Shown here in pieces: positions 63,513 through 64,000 of a DNA stretch of 64,000 bases; within the stretch, counting starts at the first letter, position 1; every line of letters begins with the position of its first letter. Source of the stretch: Lichina pygmaea (lineage: Eukaryota; Ascomycota; Lichinomycetes; Lichinales; Lichinaceae); the NCBI GenBank assembly GCA_963422465.1, contig OY730170.1, positions 1,116,001 to 1,180,000 of the forward strand, written 5' to 3'. The translations under genes and the position numbers were made by a program. Under the pieces are notes generated by a model, which was given only the letters and a program-made list of their open reading frames with translations, was not told the origin of the DNA and searched no databases.

Positions 63513-64000
63513 CTGTGCGGGTCCTTCTCCACGTTGCTACCTGGCAGTGTCGGAAGGTGAGATGCTTGGTGATGATAGAAGGCAGGGGAACATGCACAGC
63601 TTATATATTCCATCTTCAAGGACTGGCGAACTTCAAGTGATAGACGATTTACAATGCTCCCTCATTGTTTATTCCATTGTGTGATGCAGTATCGAGATTG
63701 TAGGTCTTTCAAATGAACAAAGTCTCTGTCGACCTGAAAGAGAGTGTTCCATCTCCTTGTTTTGGAACAAAAGAGTGTTGTTCTTTGTGTAGGGTGGGAG
63801 AGAAGACCCCGTGTAGCTGTCGAGTGCTGCTTCAAAGATCTTTGTTACCATTCGATGGATGACAACAATGGAGTTTCATTTGTCTGTTTCAGAGGTTGCA
63901 CACTTTCAACATCTGTTGCACTTCGGAAATCCAGTTCAAGGAGGCAGGCAGGTCCAGTTTGTTATGTTGGTAGGTACAGCTGCATTTGCAGTTGCATCTG
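63513..64000. other. Upstream region of the small gene to window end
   Basis: No further gene recognised. It should hold the 5' leader and promoter of the small minus-strand gene. Confidence 0.5.

Overview
The window is nuclear DNA of a filamentous ascomycete (Pezizomycotina). The genes carry many short introns (about 50-130 bases, GT..AG) and the products are typical of fungi: a class V/VII-type chitin synthase, a Kre6/Skn1 glucan-synthesis protein, a group III G-alpha, a Hog1 MAP kinase, End3 and an Srf1-type protein. I could not place it below this level from sequence alone. Exon chains were read by hand from splice sites and family conservation. Each complete chain adds up to a whole number of codons.

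Layout, left to right. 1-2694: 3' part of a chitin synthase (+). 5014-8861: multi-KH RNA-binding protein (+). 12149-15530: glycogen phosphorylase (-). 18075-19718: G-alpha (-). 24628-26416: Hog1 (+), divergent from G-alpha across 4.9 kb without a gene. 29035-32229: AVL9 (-). 33524-36574: cullin-1 (-). 37204-37753: a broken YjlB-like cupin gene (-). 38136-39424: SRF1-like membrane protein (-). 40060-41085: mitochondrial K+/H+ exchange-related protein (+). 41896-41966: tRNA-Gly(GCC) (+). 43484-45920: KRE6/SKN1 (+). 48413-49494: BTB protein (-). 50093-53062: LSH/DDM1-type SNF2 ATPase (+). 54481-56074: aspartate aminotransferase (-). 56343-57593: syntaxin-18/Ufe1 SNARE (-). 60920-62392: END3 (-). 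63119-63448: small unknown protein (-).

The genes do not form a pathway cluster. They are housekeeping and signalling genes: wall synthesis (chitin, beta-glucan), stress and nutrient signalling (G-alpha, Hog1, glycogen breakdown), ubiquitin ligation, membrane traffic (AVL9, syntaxin-18, END3) and chromatin. I found no defence island, secondary-metabolite cluster or CRISPR array.

The unusual content is mostly between genes or inside introns. There are two 5'-truncated LINE copies of one family, each with a perfect 13-14 bp target-site duplication. A 28-bp perfect inverted repeat encloses about 305 bp with a 71-codon open frame. A 130-140 bp dispersed repeat is present twice. Long poly-C or poly-G runs, up to 48 bases, sit 7-25 bases after 5' splice sites. 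GTAC-rich palindromes recur in the spacers. From about 46-48 kb onward the sequence is visibly less GC-rich and the long G/C runs stop.
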